A stretch of DNA of 64,000 nucleotides, from the NCBI RefSeq assembly GCF_015910535.1, contig NZ_JACBJG010000003.1, positions 124,001 to 188,000 on the forward strand. The letters run 5' to 3'. The position numbers and the translations under genes are program-made. This DNA is from Saccharomonospora sp. NB11 (lineage in GTDB: Bacteria; Actinomycetota; Actinomycetes; Mycobacteriales; Pseudonocardiaceae). Every line of letters begins with the position of its first letter. Within the stretch, counting starts at the first letter, position 1. Shown piece after piece: positions 40,756 to 49,515 of the stretch. The notes beneath the pieces are model-generated. The model saw only the letters and a list, made by a program, of their open reading frames with translations, was not told the DNA's origin and made no database searches.

Positions 40756-41454
40756 GTGTCGACAAATCGATTCAAGGCGCGAGCCGCCGTGCTCGGCTCC
40801 GTCGCCGTGACCGGCCTGCTCGTTACCGGTGGTGTGGCCTCGGCCCACGTGACCGCCAACGTCTACGGGGACGCCCCCGAGAAGGGCGGCTACGGCGCCA
40901 TCGTCCTGCGGGTGCCGAACGAGGACGAGAAGGTGGGAACCACCGAGGTGGCGTTGACCGTGCCCGCCGAGTACGGCATCACCTCGGCCCGCACCAAGCC
41001 GGTGCCCGGCTGGACCGCGGAGGTGACGGAGACCGACGACGTCGTCACCGGCGTCACCTGGACGGCCGAGGACGGCCACGAGATCGCCGCGGGCACCACC
41101 TCGTACGAGGAGTTCCAGGTCGTTCTCGGCGCACTGCCCGACGACGTGGACACCCTCGTGCTGCCCACCAGCCAGACCTACTCCGACGGCACCGTCGTGG
41201 CCTGGGACGAACCACCCGCCGAGGACGGCGAACCGGAACGCCCCGCCCCGGTGGTCACGCTCGCCGAGTCGTCCGGCCACGGACACGGCCACGGCGGCGC
41301 GGCGCAGGCCGATTCGGAGGACACCGCCGCGGCGAGCGACGGCACCGACGACACCGCGCGCTGGCTCGGCGGGGCCGGGCTCGCGCTCGGCGCGCTCGGT
41401 TTCGGCCTCGGACTCGGCGCCGCCCTGCGAGTGAGGAAGGCCGGTCGGTCATGA
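40756..41454 (+). CDS. ycnI: YcnI-family (DUF1775) copper-binding membrane protein
   Basis: A 232-residue exported protein. The signal peptide ends VASAHVTANVYG; cleavage after Ala would leave the mature N-terminal His that with other residues binds Cu(II) in YcnI proteins. The DUF1775 domain continues GGYGAIVLRVPNEDEKVGTTEVALTVP and W-containing PGWTAEVTE. After a His-rich stretch (SSGHGHGHGG) a C-terminal membrane helix anchors it. GTG 40756 has AGGAGAGAGA upstream. It overlaps copC by 4 nt (ATGA), so the two are co-translated. Confidence 0.93.
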   Translation: MSTNRFKARAAVLGSVAVTGLLVTGGVASAHVTANVYGDAPEKGGYGAIVLRVPNEDEKVGTTEVALTVPAEYGITSARTKPVPGWTAEVTETDDVVTGVTWTAEDGHEIAAGTTSYEEFQVVLGALPDDVDTLVLPTSQTYSDGTVVAWDEPPAEDGEPERPAPVVTLAESSGHGHGHGGAAQADSEDTAAASDGTDDTARWLGGAGLALGALGFGLGLGAALRVRKAGRS

Positions 41455-42059
41455 GGAGAATCGCCACGCTCGTCACCGCCTCGGCGGTCGCGCTGTTCAC
41501 GGTGCTGGCGACGGCACTGCCCGCGTCCGCACACAACGTGCTCGTGTCGTCGAACCCCGCCGAGGGCGACGAGCTGGACACGGCACCCACCGAGGTGGTC
41601 CTCACCTTCGACCAGCCGGTCCAGGACGCCGACGTCAACGAGATCGCCGTGACGGGCCCGCTCGGTGACGCGTGGGTCGACGGTGCCGTCGAGGTCGACG
41701 GCACCACGGTGACCGCACCGCTGCGTCCTCTCGGCCCGGAAGGCGAGTACGTCATCGGCTACCGGGTCCTGTCCGCCGACGGACACCCGGTGTCGGACGA
41801 GATCCGGTTCACCCTCACCCAGCCCGGCCCCGGCGAGGCCAGCGGGACACCCGACTCGGTGTCGCCGGAGACGGGCGAGGCCGCACCCGGACAGCCGCAA
41901 CCGGGTGAACAGAGCAAGGCCCAGTCCCCCTCGGACGACGCGCGGGCCGCGAACGACGACTCCACGGGCGTGCCCGTGTGGGTGTGGCTCGTCGGCGCGG
42001 GAGTCCTGCTCGTCGCGGGCCTCGTGGTGGCACTGCGCATGGGTCGCTCGCAGGACTGA
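41451..42059 (+). CDS. copC: CopC-domain copper resistance protein, membrane anchored
   Basis: A 202-residue CopC-type protein. The signal ends LPASAHNVLVSSNPAEGDELD, leaving an N-terminal His as the Cu(II) brace ligand; EVVLTFDQPVQ and YRVLSADGHPVSDEIRFTL (His near the end of the domain) are diagnostic. A Pro/Gly/Gln linker and a C-terminal helix (VWVWLVGAGVLLVAGLVVAL) tether it to the membrane. With YcnI and the CopD-like protein at 43986-45014 it forms a copper acquisition or tolerance set, although a transporter gene on the opposite strand separates it from copD. Confidence 0.94.
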   Translation: MRRIATLVTASAVALFTVLATALPASAHNVLVSSNPAEGDELDTAPTEVVLTFDQPVQDADVNEIAVTGPLGDAWVDGAVEVDGTTVTAPLRPLGPEGEYVIGYRVLSADGHPVSDEIRFTLTQPGPGEASGTPDSVSPETGEAAPGQPQPGEQSKAQSPSDDARAANDDSTGVPVWVWLVGAGVLLVAGLVVALRMGRSQD

Positions 42060-42075
42060 GCGACACCGACGCACC

Positions 42076-42109
42076 AGGGCCGGGTTCCGCTCGACGCGGG
42101 CCCGGCCCT
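42076..42109. terminator. hairpin between convergent copC and BCCT genes
   Basis: AGGGCCGGG (42076-42084) and CCCGGCCCT (42101-42109) form a perfect 9-bp stem with a 16-nt loop followed by TCT, between the copC stop (42059) and the opposing BCCT stop (42123). It could terminate in both directions. Confidence 0.65.
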
Positions 42110-42122
42110 TCTCGTCGAGTCG

Positions 42123-43865
42123 CTACCGGCGACCTCGCCGTCGGCGTTCCCTGGCTCGTTCGGCCTTGCGTTCCTCGTGCAGCGCGCGCAGCGAGCGCAT
42201 GACCTCGTCCTCGGCCACCACCAGCGGATCGCGGCTGAGGTCCTTGTAGAGCGAGACACACAACGCGATCATGACCAGCACGAACGGCACCGCGACCAGG
42301 ATCGTGAGGTTCTGCAGCCCCGTGAGGGCGTCGTCACCGCCCACCAGCAGCATCACGGCCGCCACGGCGCCCATCAGCACGCCCCAGAACGTCACGACCC
42401 TCCGGTGCGGCCCGACGGTGCCGCGCTGCGACAGCGTCCCCATCACCACCGACGCCGCGTCCGCGCCGGAGACGAAGAAGATCGACACCAGCAGCATCAC
42501 GATGATCGCGATGGGAAGGAACCACGGCAGGGTCTCCAGGAGCTTGAACGTGGCGGCCTCGCTGGCCCCCGTCCCGGCGATGTCGACACCCGCCCGCTGT
42601 CGGCTGATCGCCGCGCCGCCGAAGATGGAGAACCAGATCAGGCTCACCACGCTCGGCACCGCGATGACTCCGACGACGAACTCCCGGATCGTGCGGCCCC
42701 GCGAGATACGGGCGATGAACATGCCGACGAACGGCGCCCACGAGATCCACCACGCCCAGTAGAAGACGGTCCACCCCGCGAGCCACTCCCGCATCGCGTC
42801 GCCGCCGACGGCACCGGTGCGACCCGACATCGCGGGCAGCTCGCGGAAGTAGTCGCCGATCGCGCCGGGCACGAAGTTCAGGATCAACACCGTCGGCCCG
42901 ACCACCAGGACGAACACGGCCAGGACGGCCGCGAGCACCATGTTGATGTTCGACAGCCACTGGATGCCTCGGGCGACACCCGACACCGCCGACGCGACGA
43001 ACGCCACCGTGAGCACCGCGATGATCGCCACCAGCAGGCCGGTGCCGGGGTTGTCCGTCCATCCCACCGCCGCCAGACCACCGCCGACCTGCAACGCACC
43101 CAGGCCCAGGGAGGCCGCCGACCCGAACAACGTCGCGAAGATGGCCATGATGTCGATGGCCTTGCCCAACGGCCCCTCGGCGCGCCGCGTGCCGATGAGC
43201 GGCGCGAAGACCGCCGAGATGAGCTGGCTGCGCCCCTTGCGGAAGGCGCTGTAGGCGATGGCGAGCCCCACCACGGCGTAGATGGCCCACGGGTGCACCG
43301 TCCAGTGGAACAGCGTGGTGGCCATCGCGAGGTGGACCGCCTCGTCGGAGTTCGGGGCCGCCGTGTCGGGTGGTGGGCTCGCGAGGTGCGCCACCGGCTC
43401 GTAGACGCCGAAGAACATGAGTCCGATTCCCATGCCGGCGCTGAACATCATCGCGACCCACGACGAGGTGCGGAACTCCGGTCGCTCGTCGTCCCTGCCC
43501 AGCGGGATTCGCCCGTAACGGCTGATGGCGAGACAGATCGCGAACACGACGAACCCGCTCGCGGTCAGCACGAACGCCCAACCGCCGTAGGGGATGACGG
43601 CGTCGTTCAACGCCGTGTCGGCCACCGTGGCGAGGCTGCCGGGCGAGGCGATTCCCCAGGCCACGATCGCGAGCGCCACCACGGCCGCCACCCCGAAGAC
43701 GACGCGGTCGGTCCGGGCGGGCCGGTCCGCCACGACGGTCGACCGCGCGGTGTCGGCCGCGCCGTCGGGTGTCTCGGCACGTGCCTCGGGACCGGCTTCG
43801 CTGTCCTGTTGCGACTCGTCTCGCACCTGATCGCCAATCTCGTCCGATCGACCACCGTCGGTCAA
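42123..43865 (-). CDS. BCCT family betaine/choline transporter (complete)
   Basis: A 580-residue secondary carrier with 12 membrane segments plus a charged N-terminus (about 55 residues, Glu/Asp-rich) and an Arg-rich C-terminal tail (RALHEERKAERARERRRRGRR), regions that regulate osmotic activation in BetP. Key blocks: FSAGMGIGLMFFGVYEPVAHL, LFHWTVHPWAIYAVVG, WLSNINMVLAAVLAVFVLVVGP, and the substrate-site stretch FYWAWWISWAPFVGMFIARISRGRTIREF cut into two. The start is TTG 43865 with AGCAGG upstream; GTG 14 codons later is possible. It sits between copC and copD on the opposite strand. Confidence 0.95.
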   Translation of the reverse strand: MTDGGRSDEIGDQVRDESQQDSEAGPEARAETPDGAADTARSTVVADRPARTDRVVFGVAAVVALAIVAWGIASPGSLATVADTALNDAVIPYGGWAFVLTASGFVVFAICLAISRYGRIPLGRDDERPEFRTSSWVAMMFSAGMGIGLMFFGVYEPVAHLASPPPDTAAPNSDEAVHLAMATTLFHWTVHPWAIYAVVGLAIAYSAFRKGRSQLISAVFAPLIGTRRAEGPLGKAIDIMAIFATLFGSAASLGLGALQVGGGLAAVGWTDNPGTGLLVAIIAVLTVAFVASAVSGVARGIQWLSNINMVLAAVLAVFVLVVGPTVLILNFVPGAIGDYFRELPAMSGRTGAVGGDAMREWLAGWTVFYWAWWISWAPFVGMFIARISRGRTIREFVVGVIAVPSVVSLIWFSIFGGAAISRQRAGVDIAGTGASEAATFKLLETLPWFLPIAIIVMLLVSIFFVSGADAASVVMGTLSQRGTVGPHRRVVTFWGVLMGAVAAVMLLVGGDDALTGLQNLTILVAVPFVLVMIALCVSLYKDLSRDPLVVAEDEVMRSLRALHEERKAERARERRRRGRR

Positions 43866-43985
43866 CGTGCCTGCTGGTTCGGCTGAGGTTGCCCGTTCGG
43901 GCCCCCGCTAATCCCCCGGTCACGGCGCTGTTCGTCGGCCACGTGGCGGTCGAACGACACCCCGTCGATGCGTAGGCTTCCCAGC

Positions 43986-45014
43986 GTGAGCAGGCCCGCG
44001 ACCGCGTCCCCGTCGTCACCGCGTCTCGCGCCGGTGATCGCGGTGGTCACGGCCGCGTTGTCGGGAGTTCTGGTCGGCCTGGCGTTGACGACCACCACGC
44101 CCGTGGTGGGGATCGCGCAGGTGGACACCGCGGTGCGCGTGGGCCTCCCCGTCGCGAGGGCCGTGCTCGACCTGGCCGCCGTCGCCGCCGTGGGGTGCGC
44201 GATCCTCCCACTGCTGGCCGGCGACCGCCCTCCCGGCTCTGCCGCGACCGTGTTCGCGCAGGCCCGCCTCGGCGTCGCGATCTCGGCGCTGGTGTGGGCG
44301 CTCGCCGCGTTGTCGAGCCTCGTGTTGCAGGCCGCCGAGTACCGGCCGGGCACGGACGCGGTGTCGCTGTCCGACCTGCGCTCCTACGTCGAGACCGTCA
44401 TGGCGGGCAAGGCGCTGCTGGTGGTCGCCGGGTTCACGTTGCTGCAGCTCGGGCTCGCCCTCGCGGCCATGCGACTCGGCCGCCGCGTCCCCGCCGAACT
44501 CGTCGCGGGTGCCGGTCTGTTCGCACTGTTCCCGCTCCCGGTCACCGGCCACGCGGGCGACTCGCACTTCGCCGAGTACGCCATGCTGCTGCTCGAACTC
44601 CACATCGTGAGCGCGGTCGCGTGGACCGGCGGCCTGGGCGCGCTGATCGCGCTGGCGGCCCGGAACCGGAGCCTGCTGGCAGTCGCGCTGCCGCGGTTCT
44701 CGCGCCTCGCCACCGTCTGCCTCGGTGTCGTGGCCGCCACCGGCCTGTTGAACGGGGTGGCCGAGTTCGTGCAGCACCCCACCGTGGAGCTGTGGCCGGG
44801 ACTGTTCACCACCTCGTACGGCCAACTCCTCCTCGGCAAGGCCGTCGCCCTCGGTGGAGTCGCCGCGCTCGGCGGCTACACGCGCTGGAAGCTCATGCCC
44901 GGCGTCGTCCGGCACCGACGCACGGCCCTGGCCACGTTCGCCGTCGTGGAACTCTCCGTGATGGGACTCGCCTACGGCCTCGCCGCGGTCCTCTCCCGCA
45001 CCCCACTCGTGTGA
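43986..45014 (+). CDS. CopD-family copper resistance membrane protein
   Basis: A 342-residue membrane protein with 8-9 helices. The CopD domain is seen in the C-terminal half: LELHIVSAVAWTGGLGALIALAARNRSLL, LPRFSRLATVCLGVVAATGLLNGV, TTSYGQLLLGKAVALGGVAALGGYTRWKL. CopD works with CopC in copper import. GTG 43986 was preferred over ATG 43968 because TAGGCT at 43973-43978 lies 7 nt before it, which would place the -10 box inside the longer form; this suggests a leaderless mRNA. Confidence 0.88.
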   Translation: MSRPATASPSSPRLAPVIAVVTAALSGVLVGLALTTTTPVVGIAQVDTAVRVGLPVARAVLDLAAVAAVGCAILPLLAGDRPPGSAATVFAQARLGVAISALVWALAALSSLVLQAAEYRPGTDAVSLSDLRSYVETVMAGKALLVVAGFTLLQLGLALAAMRLGRRVPAELVAGAGLFALFPLPVTGHAGDSHFAEYAMLLLELHIVSAVAWTGGLGALIALAARNRSLLAVALPRFSRLATVCLGVVAATGLLNGVAEFVQHPTVELWPGLFTTSYGQLLLGKAVALGGVAALGGYTRWKLMPGVVRHRRTALATFAVVELSVMGLAYGLAAVLSRTPLV

Positions 45015-45176
45015 CGTGCGACACCAGCGGAGTTCGGCAGGGCCGAACTCGCGATGCACAACCCGCCTCGCCCGCGCGTCGGGGCGAAGCGGCGAACGGC
45101 CTCCAACCGTCGGCGAACGCGCTCCGCTAGCACGTCGACGACGCCGAGCGGGCGGGAAAACCGCGAGTGCGGCCGT

Positions 45177-46088
45177 TCAGCGGTACCGGTTCCAACGAGT
45201 GCGAGGGCGCCCGTGGCGCAGATCGGCGAGTCTGCGCGCCAGTTCGGCCCTCACGGCGGGCTGGCTACGGACGATCGGCAGCACGCTCGTCGTGAGCTTC
45301 AGCTCCCTGATCGCCTTGAGCACCGCGAAGCCGTCCCAGTCCCGGACGTCGAAGCCGTAGCCTTTCGCCAGCTCCGTGTACCGGTCGGGCGGATCACCGA
45401 AACGTTCGTGCCCGACGGCGAGCGGAACGAGATCCCACTCGGCGGGCCCCACACACGAGGAGTCGAAGTCGCACAGCACCGGACCCCGCTCACCCACGAT
45501 CACGTTGCCCAGGTGCGCGTCGCCGTGCACCAGTGCCGGGCGCAGCGGGAAGTCCAGCTCGCGCAGCCGTTGTTCGACGTCGGCGCACCGGTCCAGCAGG
45601 AACCGCTCGTCGGCGGGGTCGAGTTCCTCGGCGTCCGCGATCCGGGCGCGCACGTCCGCCAACGGCGTCCACCGTGGGACGTCCGGCGGCGGCGGTGCCG
45701 CGTGCATCGCCCCGAGCAGGTCCGCGAGCTCGGCCGGACTCGCCGTGCCGCCGGTCGGACTCACCCGGTGCCAGACCGTCACCGCGTAGCCGCGCACGTC
45801 CAGTGGTTGCGGCAGATCTTCCACGAGACGGACGGCCGGGACACCGTGCTCTGCGAGATGCCGAGCCACCCGGACCACCGTGTCGGCCCGACGCCGCAGC
45901 GCGAGCGAACCGACGACGCGCACCACCACGGCCTCGCGGGCCAGGTCGTACACCGCGTTGTTGGTGAAACGGAGCAACACGGCGTCCGTGTGGTCCAGAC
46001 CGATGGACGCGCACACCTCGCGGACGACGTCGTCCAGTGCCGGCCTCGCGAACCGCCCGCCCGGCGGCGGCGACACCCGGCCGACCAC
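45177..46088 (-). CDS. aminoglycoside-phosphotransferase-fold (APH) kinase family protein
   Basis: A 303-residue small-molecule kinase of the APH/choline-kinase fold. The catalytic loop LVHGDAHLGNVIVGERG (HGDxHxxN) and metal-binding VLCDFDSSCVGPAEWDL (DFD) are intact. The substrate may be an antibiotic, a sugar or an amino alcohol; nothing here decides it. The GTG start (46088) is 2 bp after the stop of the upstream NsdA-like regulator gene, implying co-translation; GTG 46076 is an alternative. Confidence 0.87.
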   Translation of the reverse strand: MVGRVSPPPGGRFARPALDDVVREVCASIGLDHTDAVLLRFTNNAVYDLAREAVVVRVVGSLALRRRADTVVRVARHLAEHGVPAVRLVEDLPQPLDVRGYAVTVWHRVSPTGGTASPAELADLLGAMHAAPPPPDVPRWTPLADVRARIADAEELDPADERFLLDRCADVEQRLRELDFPLRPALVHGDAHLGNVIVGERGPVLCDFDSSCVGPAEWDLVPLAVGHERFGDPPDRYTELAKGYGFDVRDWDGFAVLKAIRELKLTTSVLPIVRSQPAVRAELARRLADLRHGRPRTRWNRYR

Positions 46089-46090
46089 GC

Positions 46091-47461
46091 TCAGGAGAAG
46101 AACTCGGTCATCCGCTCGGCGAGGTCGCGGGCGTCGCTGTTGTTGCTGCGCCGCAGCGCCTCCTGCCGCAACGGCTCCATCCGCTTCTTCACCCGGGCCG
46201 ACTTGAGCCCTTCGGCGCAGTCCAGCGCCTTGCCACCGATCTTCGCACCGTGGTCGATGTCGCCCTCCAGCATGTGGTTGGTGGCCAACATGCTGAGGCT
46301 GAAGGTCTTGCTCCGCGCCATGTCGTCGCCGTAGGCGTCGGTGGCCCTGCGCAGCGCCGGGATGGCGTAGCGGGTGTGCGACGGGTCGACCTGCTGCGCC
46401 AGCGTCGTGTGCACCGTGCCGATCATCGCGTGCACGTCGGTCTCGTCGAAGAACTTCACCCACGACTCGGCGTTGGCCACGTCGGCGCGCTGGAACTCGT
46501 CCCGGGTCCGGCCGAGCAGCTTCATCGCCTGCTCCGCGTTGCCCATCGCCGCGTAGGCCCACGCCTCGTTGGCGCACAACACCGCCACCGCGAGTTCCGA
46601 ACCCGACTCATGCGCGGCGAGCTGCCCGAGCTGGAACAGCTTCAGCGCGTCGTTCGGGGCGTCCTGGTGCAGGTAGACCCTGCCCATGCGGTAGAGGATG
46701 TTCGCGACGAGCGGGTGGTTGTCGCCCTGCTTGGCGAGTTCGAGCGCCTGCGCGAAGTGGTTGCGCGCCGAGTCGACCAGGTCGATGTCGAACGACGTCC
46801 AGCCCGCGAGGCTGTGCAGATCCGCCAACGCCACGTACAACCGGGACTTGACCTTCTCCGAGCCGCTGGCCTGGAGCATCTGCTGGCCCCACGAGAGCTG
46901 GGCCACCACCGCGTCACGACAGAAACCGCCGCCGTACTGGTAGTCCAACGCTCGCAGCGCCCGGGTCGCCGCCTCCACCTGGCGGACGTCCGTCATCCCG
47001 ATCCGCCCCGGTGCCGGGGTCCTGCCGGGGCTCGACGCCCACGCCGTTGAGGCGGGGCCGAACACCGCGGCCCCCATCGTGACCTGGGCGGCGTGTGCGA
47101 GGAACTTCCGTCGTTTCACGGACTCGTCCTCCTCAGCTTGCTGCTCGTCGCCGTCACCGACGACCTGGTTCTGCGTGGCCTCGTCGTAGGCGAGACCCAT
47201 GTATCCCCTGGGGATGCGGAGACCCTTGGCGATGCGGGACAGCACGTCGTAGGCCATGACCTGGCGGCCCTTGAGGATTTCCGACACTTCGGACTGCGAC
47301 TGGCCGGTCATCGCGGCGATCTGGCGTTGCGAGATGCCGTGCATCCGAAGCTGCCGGTAGACCTCGCTGATGTTGCGGTTCGCCAGGGCGTCACGCATGT
47401 CGCGGGCTTCCCAGACCTCGGGGTTGATGCGCCCCTGCTTCGCGTCCTCGTTGGCGTCCAT
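46091..47461 (-). CDS. NsdA-like HTH-TPR transcriptional regulator
   Basis: A 456-residue regulator. An XRE-type helix-turn-helix lies at about residues 40-90 (GISQRQIAAMTGQSQSEVSEIL then VMAYDVLSRIAKGLRIPRGYMGLAY). After a KRRKFLAHAAQVTMGAAVFG hydrophobic stretch come TPR-like helical repeats (YVALADLHSLAGWTSFD; ANILYRMGRVYLHQDAPNDAL; ANEAWAYAAMGNAEQAM). Streptomyces NsdA with this design represses sporulation and antibiotic production; the role here is inferred. ATG 47461 has GTGGAGGGG upstream. It is followed by and probably co-transcribed with the APH gene. Confidence 0.85.
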   Translation of the reverse strand: MDANEDAKQGRINPEVWEARDMRDALANRNISEVYRQLRMHGISQRQIAAMTGQSQSEVSEILKGRQVMAYDVLSRIAKGLRIPRGYMGLAYDEATQNQVVGDGDEQQAEEDESVKRRKFLAHAAQVTMGAAVFGPASTAWASSPGRTPAPGRIGMTDVRQVEAATRALRALDYQYGGGFCRDAVVAQLSWGQQMLQASGSEKVKSRLYVALADLHSLAGWTSFDIDLVDSARNHFAQALELAKQGDNHPLVANILYRMGRVYLHQDAPNDALKLFQLGQLAAHESGSELAVAVLCANEAWAYAAMGNAEQAMKLLGRTRDEFQRADVANAESWVKFFDETDVHAMIGTVHTTLAQQVDPSHTRYAIPALRRATDAYGDDMARSKTFSLSMLATNHMLEGDIDHGAKIGGKALDCAEGLKSARVKKRMEPLRQEALRRSNNSDARDLAERMTEFFS

Positions 47462-47737
47462 GTCCGCCCCTCCACAGTCCCGTCGGGCGTCGGTGTGCAG
47501 CGTAAGCAACGCCCATTGAACCGTGCGAAACCCGGAAGTGGGGCTTTGATCGGTCGGACCGAACTCGGGCGACCGTTCGGCGTTCAGCTCGGGCCGGTCG
47601 CCGCTGGCGAACCCACCGAGGCTTCTCACCCCGCCCATTTCCCCGCAAGGTATGGGCAGGAGGTGAGTGGCCGACCGAACACGGTCCGCAGTCACCGCCG
47701 GAAGGAACAACCGCGAACGACGGGATCGACGAAGGGC

Positions 47738-48076
47738 GTGGTGGACGTGCATTCGATCGCAGCAGGCTCTGCTGGGACCGACACGGTGTCCACGCTCCGC
47801 GGTCCCGACAAGCCCACGCGCCGGGCCATCGCGCCGTCGAGCACGACAGATCCCTACCTCGACTCGGGGCGACGTTACGAAGGCGGCCAGGTGGTCTGGC
47901 GCGTGCAGTGCGGAGATCTGATCAGCCGCGACCGGTGTCTCACGGTCTACGTGGACGACGGCGAGGTGGTCCTCGTCGGACCACCCGGGGAGACCGCGCG
48001 GCTGTCAGCCGGCCAGCTCGGCCAACTCCGGGCCGCACTGAACGAAGCCGCCGAACTGGCGGGAAGGCGACGGTGA
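47738..48076 (+). CDS. small conserved hypothetical protein (112 aa)
   Basis: Begins at one of three close GTG codons (47738, 47741 or 47747), GAAGGG being at 47731. After a variable N-terminus it has YEGGQVVWRVQCGDLISRDRCLTVYVDDGEVVLVGPP cut by an SH3-like pattern of short strands, then a helix SAGQLGQLRAALNEAAELAG. The two Cys could pair. This type is common in Pseudonocardiaceae and has no assigned function. It is divergent from the NsdA-like gene and 7 bp upstream of the next small gene, so it is probably a small operon. Confidence 0.7.
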   Translation: MVDVHSIAAGSAGTDTVSTLRGPDKPTRRAIAPSSTTDPYLDSGRRYEGGQVVWRVQCGDLISRDRCLTVYVDDGEVVLVGPPGETARLSAGQLGQLRAALNEAAELAGRRR

Positions 48077-48083
48077 GGGCCAG

Positions 48084-48515
48084 GTGGACGAAATACTCGG
48101 GCAGGTACTGCGCAACGCGGTCTGGGAGCGTCTCGACATGCTCGCCGAGCTCGCCAACGAGACCGACTCACCGGCGCTGCTCTCGGCGGCCCGTTCCGAG
48201 CTGCCTCGGCTGACCGAAGGGTGGCGGGTGATGCTCTCCGCCCACGAGCCGGACGAGCGAGGCGACTGCCCGACCTGCTCCACCCGCTGGCACCGCTGCA
48301 AGGCGCCGTGCTCGGTGTGGCAGGTCGCCCACGACCACCTGGTGGCGGGTGGACTGGCCCACTTCCAGGATTCCCGTCGCACCCGGAGACTTCGCCGCGC
48401 CTCGGCCGGCATGCCACCCGCACCCCGCTCGGCGCCCTCCGTGCCGGACACCGGACGGCGCGCGACGGCGCAGCCGAGCGGCAAGCACGCTCTCGTGGGA
48501 GGCGCGGGCCGGTGA
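48084..48515 (+). CDS. small Cys-rich hypothetical protein (143 aa)
   Basis: N-terminal helices (VDEILGQVLRNAVWERLDMLAELANET) are followed by a Cys/His cluster CPTCSTRWHRCKAPCSVWQVAHDH that may bind zinc, then a disordered Arg/Pro/Ala tail. GTG 48084 directly follows the previous small gene (7 bp gap). Function unknown; the Cys cluster suggests a regulatory or nucleic-acid-binding protein, with no further support. Confidence 0.7.
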   Translation: MDEILGQVLRNAVWERLDMLAELANETDSPALLSAARSELPRLTEGWRVMLSAHEPDERGDCPTCSTRWHRCKAPCSVWQVAHDHLVAGGLAHFQDSRRTRRLRRASAGMPPAPRSAPSVPDTGRRATAQPSGKHALVGGAGR

Positions 48516-48785
48516 CACGGACCCCTCCCCTTCCCTCCGCCTCAGGGCGGACCCGATCGCCGGCGGCCGGGTCGTGCGTACCCCCGAGCGTGACGAGCTC
48601 GGCCGCCGGTTCCTCACCGCTCCACGGAGGCTGATCCGCGGAGCCCCTTCTCGGACGACAACTCCACATCGCACACCGCGAGATCCCCGCCCGTGGTGCG
48701 GCCCCGATACACCGTGGGCCGGTGCCGTTGCACTCCCCCTCCCCCCGACCGGCACCGGCCTACGGCCCCACGTGCGCTCGATTTC

Positions 48786-48800
48786 CCTTGTGGCACAAGG
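48786..48800. promoter_or_regulatory. 15-bp perfect palindrome upstream of tetR
   Basis: CCTTGTG-G-CACAAGG is fully symmetric about one central base, the size and form of many TetR-family operators, and lies just upstream of the putative -35 of tetR. It does not recur at the divergent promoters near 50.7 kb, so it could bind a different regulator. Confidence 0.5.
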
Positions 48801-48826
48801 CATTCACTCGACGGTGAACGCGAATG
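48801..48826. promoter_or_regulatory. putative TetR autoregulatory elements
   Basis: Contains CATTCAC (48801-48807) and the 12-mer GTGAACGCGAAT (48814-48825). Both elements recur, in the opposite order, in the palindrome at 50730-50750. Here they overlap the -35 region of a promoter with -10 TAGAGT at 48836-48841. Confidence 0.55.
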
Positions 48827-48869
48827 TGGACGCGCTAGAGTCGCTGACCTGCACAGCAAGGAGCACGAC

Positions 48870-49505
48870 GTGTCCGAGAACCAATCGGTGACGCAAGCGG
48901 CGACACCTCTCCGCCGACAGCCGGTCCAGCAACGCAGCGCCAGGCGGGTCGAACGCATGCTCGACGCGAGCGCCGAACTGCTCGACGAGATCGGCTACGA
49001 AGGGCTGACCACCACGCTCATCGCCAAGCGCGCGGGCGTGGCCGTCGGTTCCCTGTACCAGTTCTTCCCGGACAAACGGGCCGTGGTGCAGGCGCTGACC
49101 CAACGCAACCTCGAACGATTCATCGCCGCCGTCAACGAACGCCTCAGTTCCCTCGACCCGCGCCACTGGTGGGACGTCGTCGACTCGCTGCTCGACATCT
49201 ACCTCACCATGCACCGCCAGGTGCCGGGATTCTCCACAGTGCACTTCGGCGACGTGGTCGACCTGCAACTGCTCGACGAGGGGCGCACGAACAACCGCGT
49301 CATCATCGACGCGCTCACGGGCCTGCTCACCGCGCACGTCAACGTGCCACCGGAGGAGGCCACGCTGCCGATCTCGATCGCGGTGGAGGCCGCCGACGGG
49401 CTGCTGAAGTACGCCTTCCGGCTCGACCCTCAGGGCGACCAGGCCGTCATCGACGAGACCAAGGCGCTGATCAAGGGTTATCTGGCGGGGAAGTTCGGCG
49501 AGTGA
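48870..49505 (+). CDS. TetR/AcrR family transcriptional regulator
   Basis: A 211-residue repressor. The N-terminal DNA-binding domain reads RRVERMLDASAELLDEIGYEGLTTTLIAKRAGVAVGSLYQFFPDKRAVVQAL in two parts (helix-turn-helix TTTLIAKRAGVAVGSLYQFF at about residues 45-65); the C-terminal ligand domain is all helical (DVVDSLLDIYLTMHRQVPGF). GTG 48870 has AAGGAG upstream. Its gene is convergent with the PLP-enzyme gene; shared sequence elements at 48801-48826 and 50730-50750 suggest it controls itself and the divergent PLP-enzyme/oxidase promoters. The ligand is unknown. Confidence 0.92.
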   Translation: MSENQSVTQAATPLRRQPVQQRSARRVERMLDASAELLDEIGYEGLTTTLIAKRAGVAVGSLYQFFPDKRAVVQALTQRNLERFIAAVNERLSSLDPRHWWDVVDSLLDIYLTMHRQVPGFSTVHFGDVVDLQLLDEGRTNNRVIIDALTGLLTAHVNVPPEEATLPISIAVEAADGLLKYAFRLDPQGDQAVIDETKALIKGYLAGKFGE

Positions 49506-49515
49506 GGTCGACGCC

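Larger units (their letters stand above)
48516..48869. other. non-coding stretch upstream of tetR
   Basis: 354 bp without a convincing gene. The first 270 bp are pyrimidine-rich, with several C-runs (for example around 48736-48750) and no homologous-looking frame. The last 85 bp carry the tetR control region: palindrome 48786-48800, inverted elements 48801-48826, a possible -35 at about 48813 and -10 TAGAGT at 48836-48841. Confidence 0.7.

Noticed and set aside
43968-43985. ATG 43968 as the copD start
   Set aside because: The codons between 43968 and 43986 contain TAGGCT at ideal -10 distance from GTG 43986, and the extra residues add nothing conserved.
45015-45176. Small gene between copD and the APH gene
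   Set aside because: No frame with both a ribosome-binding site and plausible composition; treated as an ordinary convergent intergenic region.
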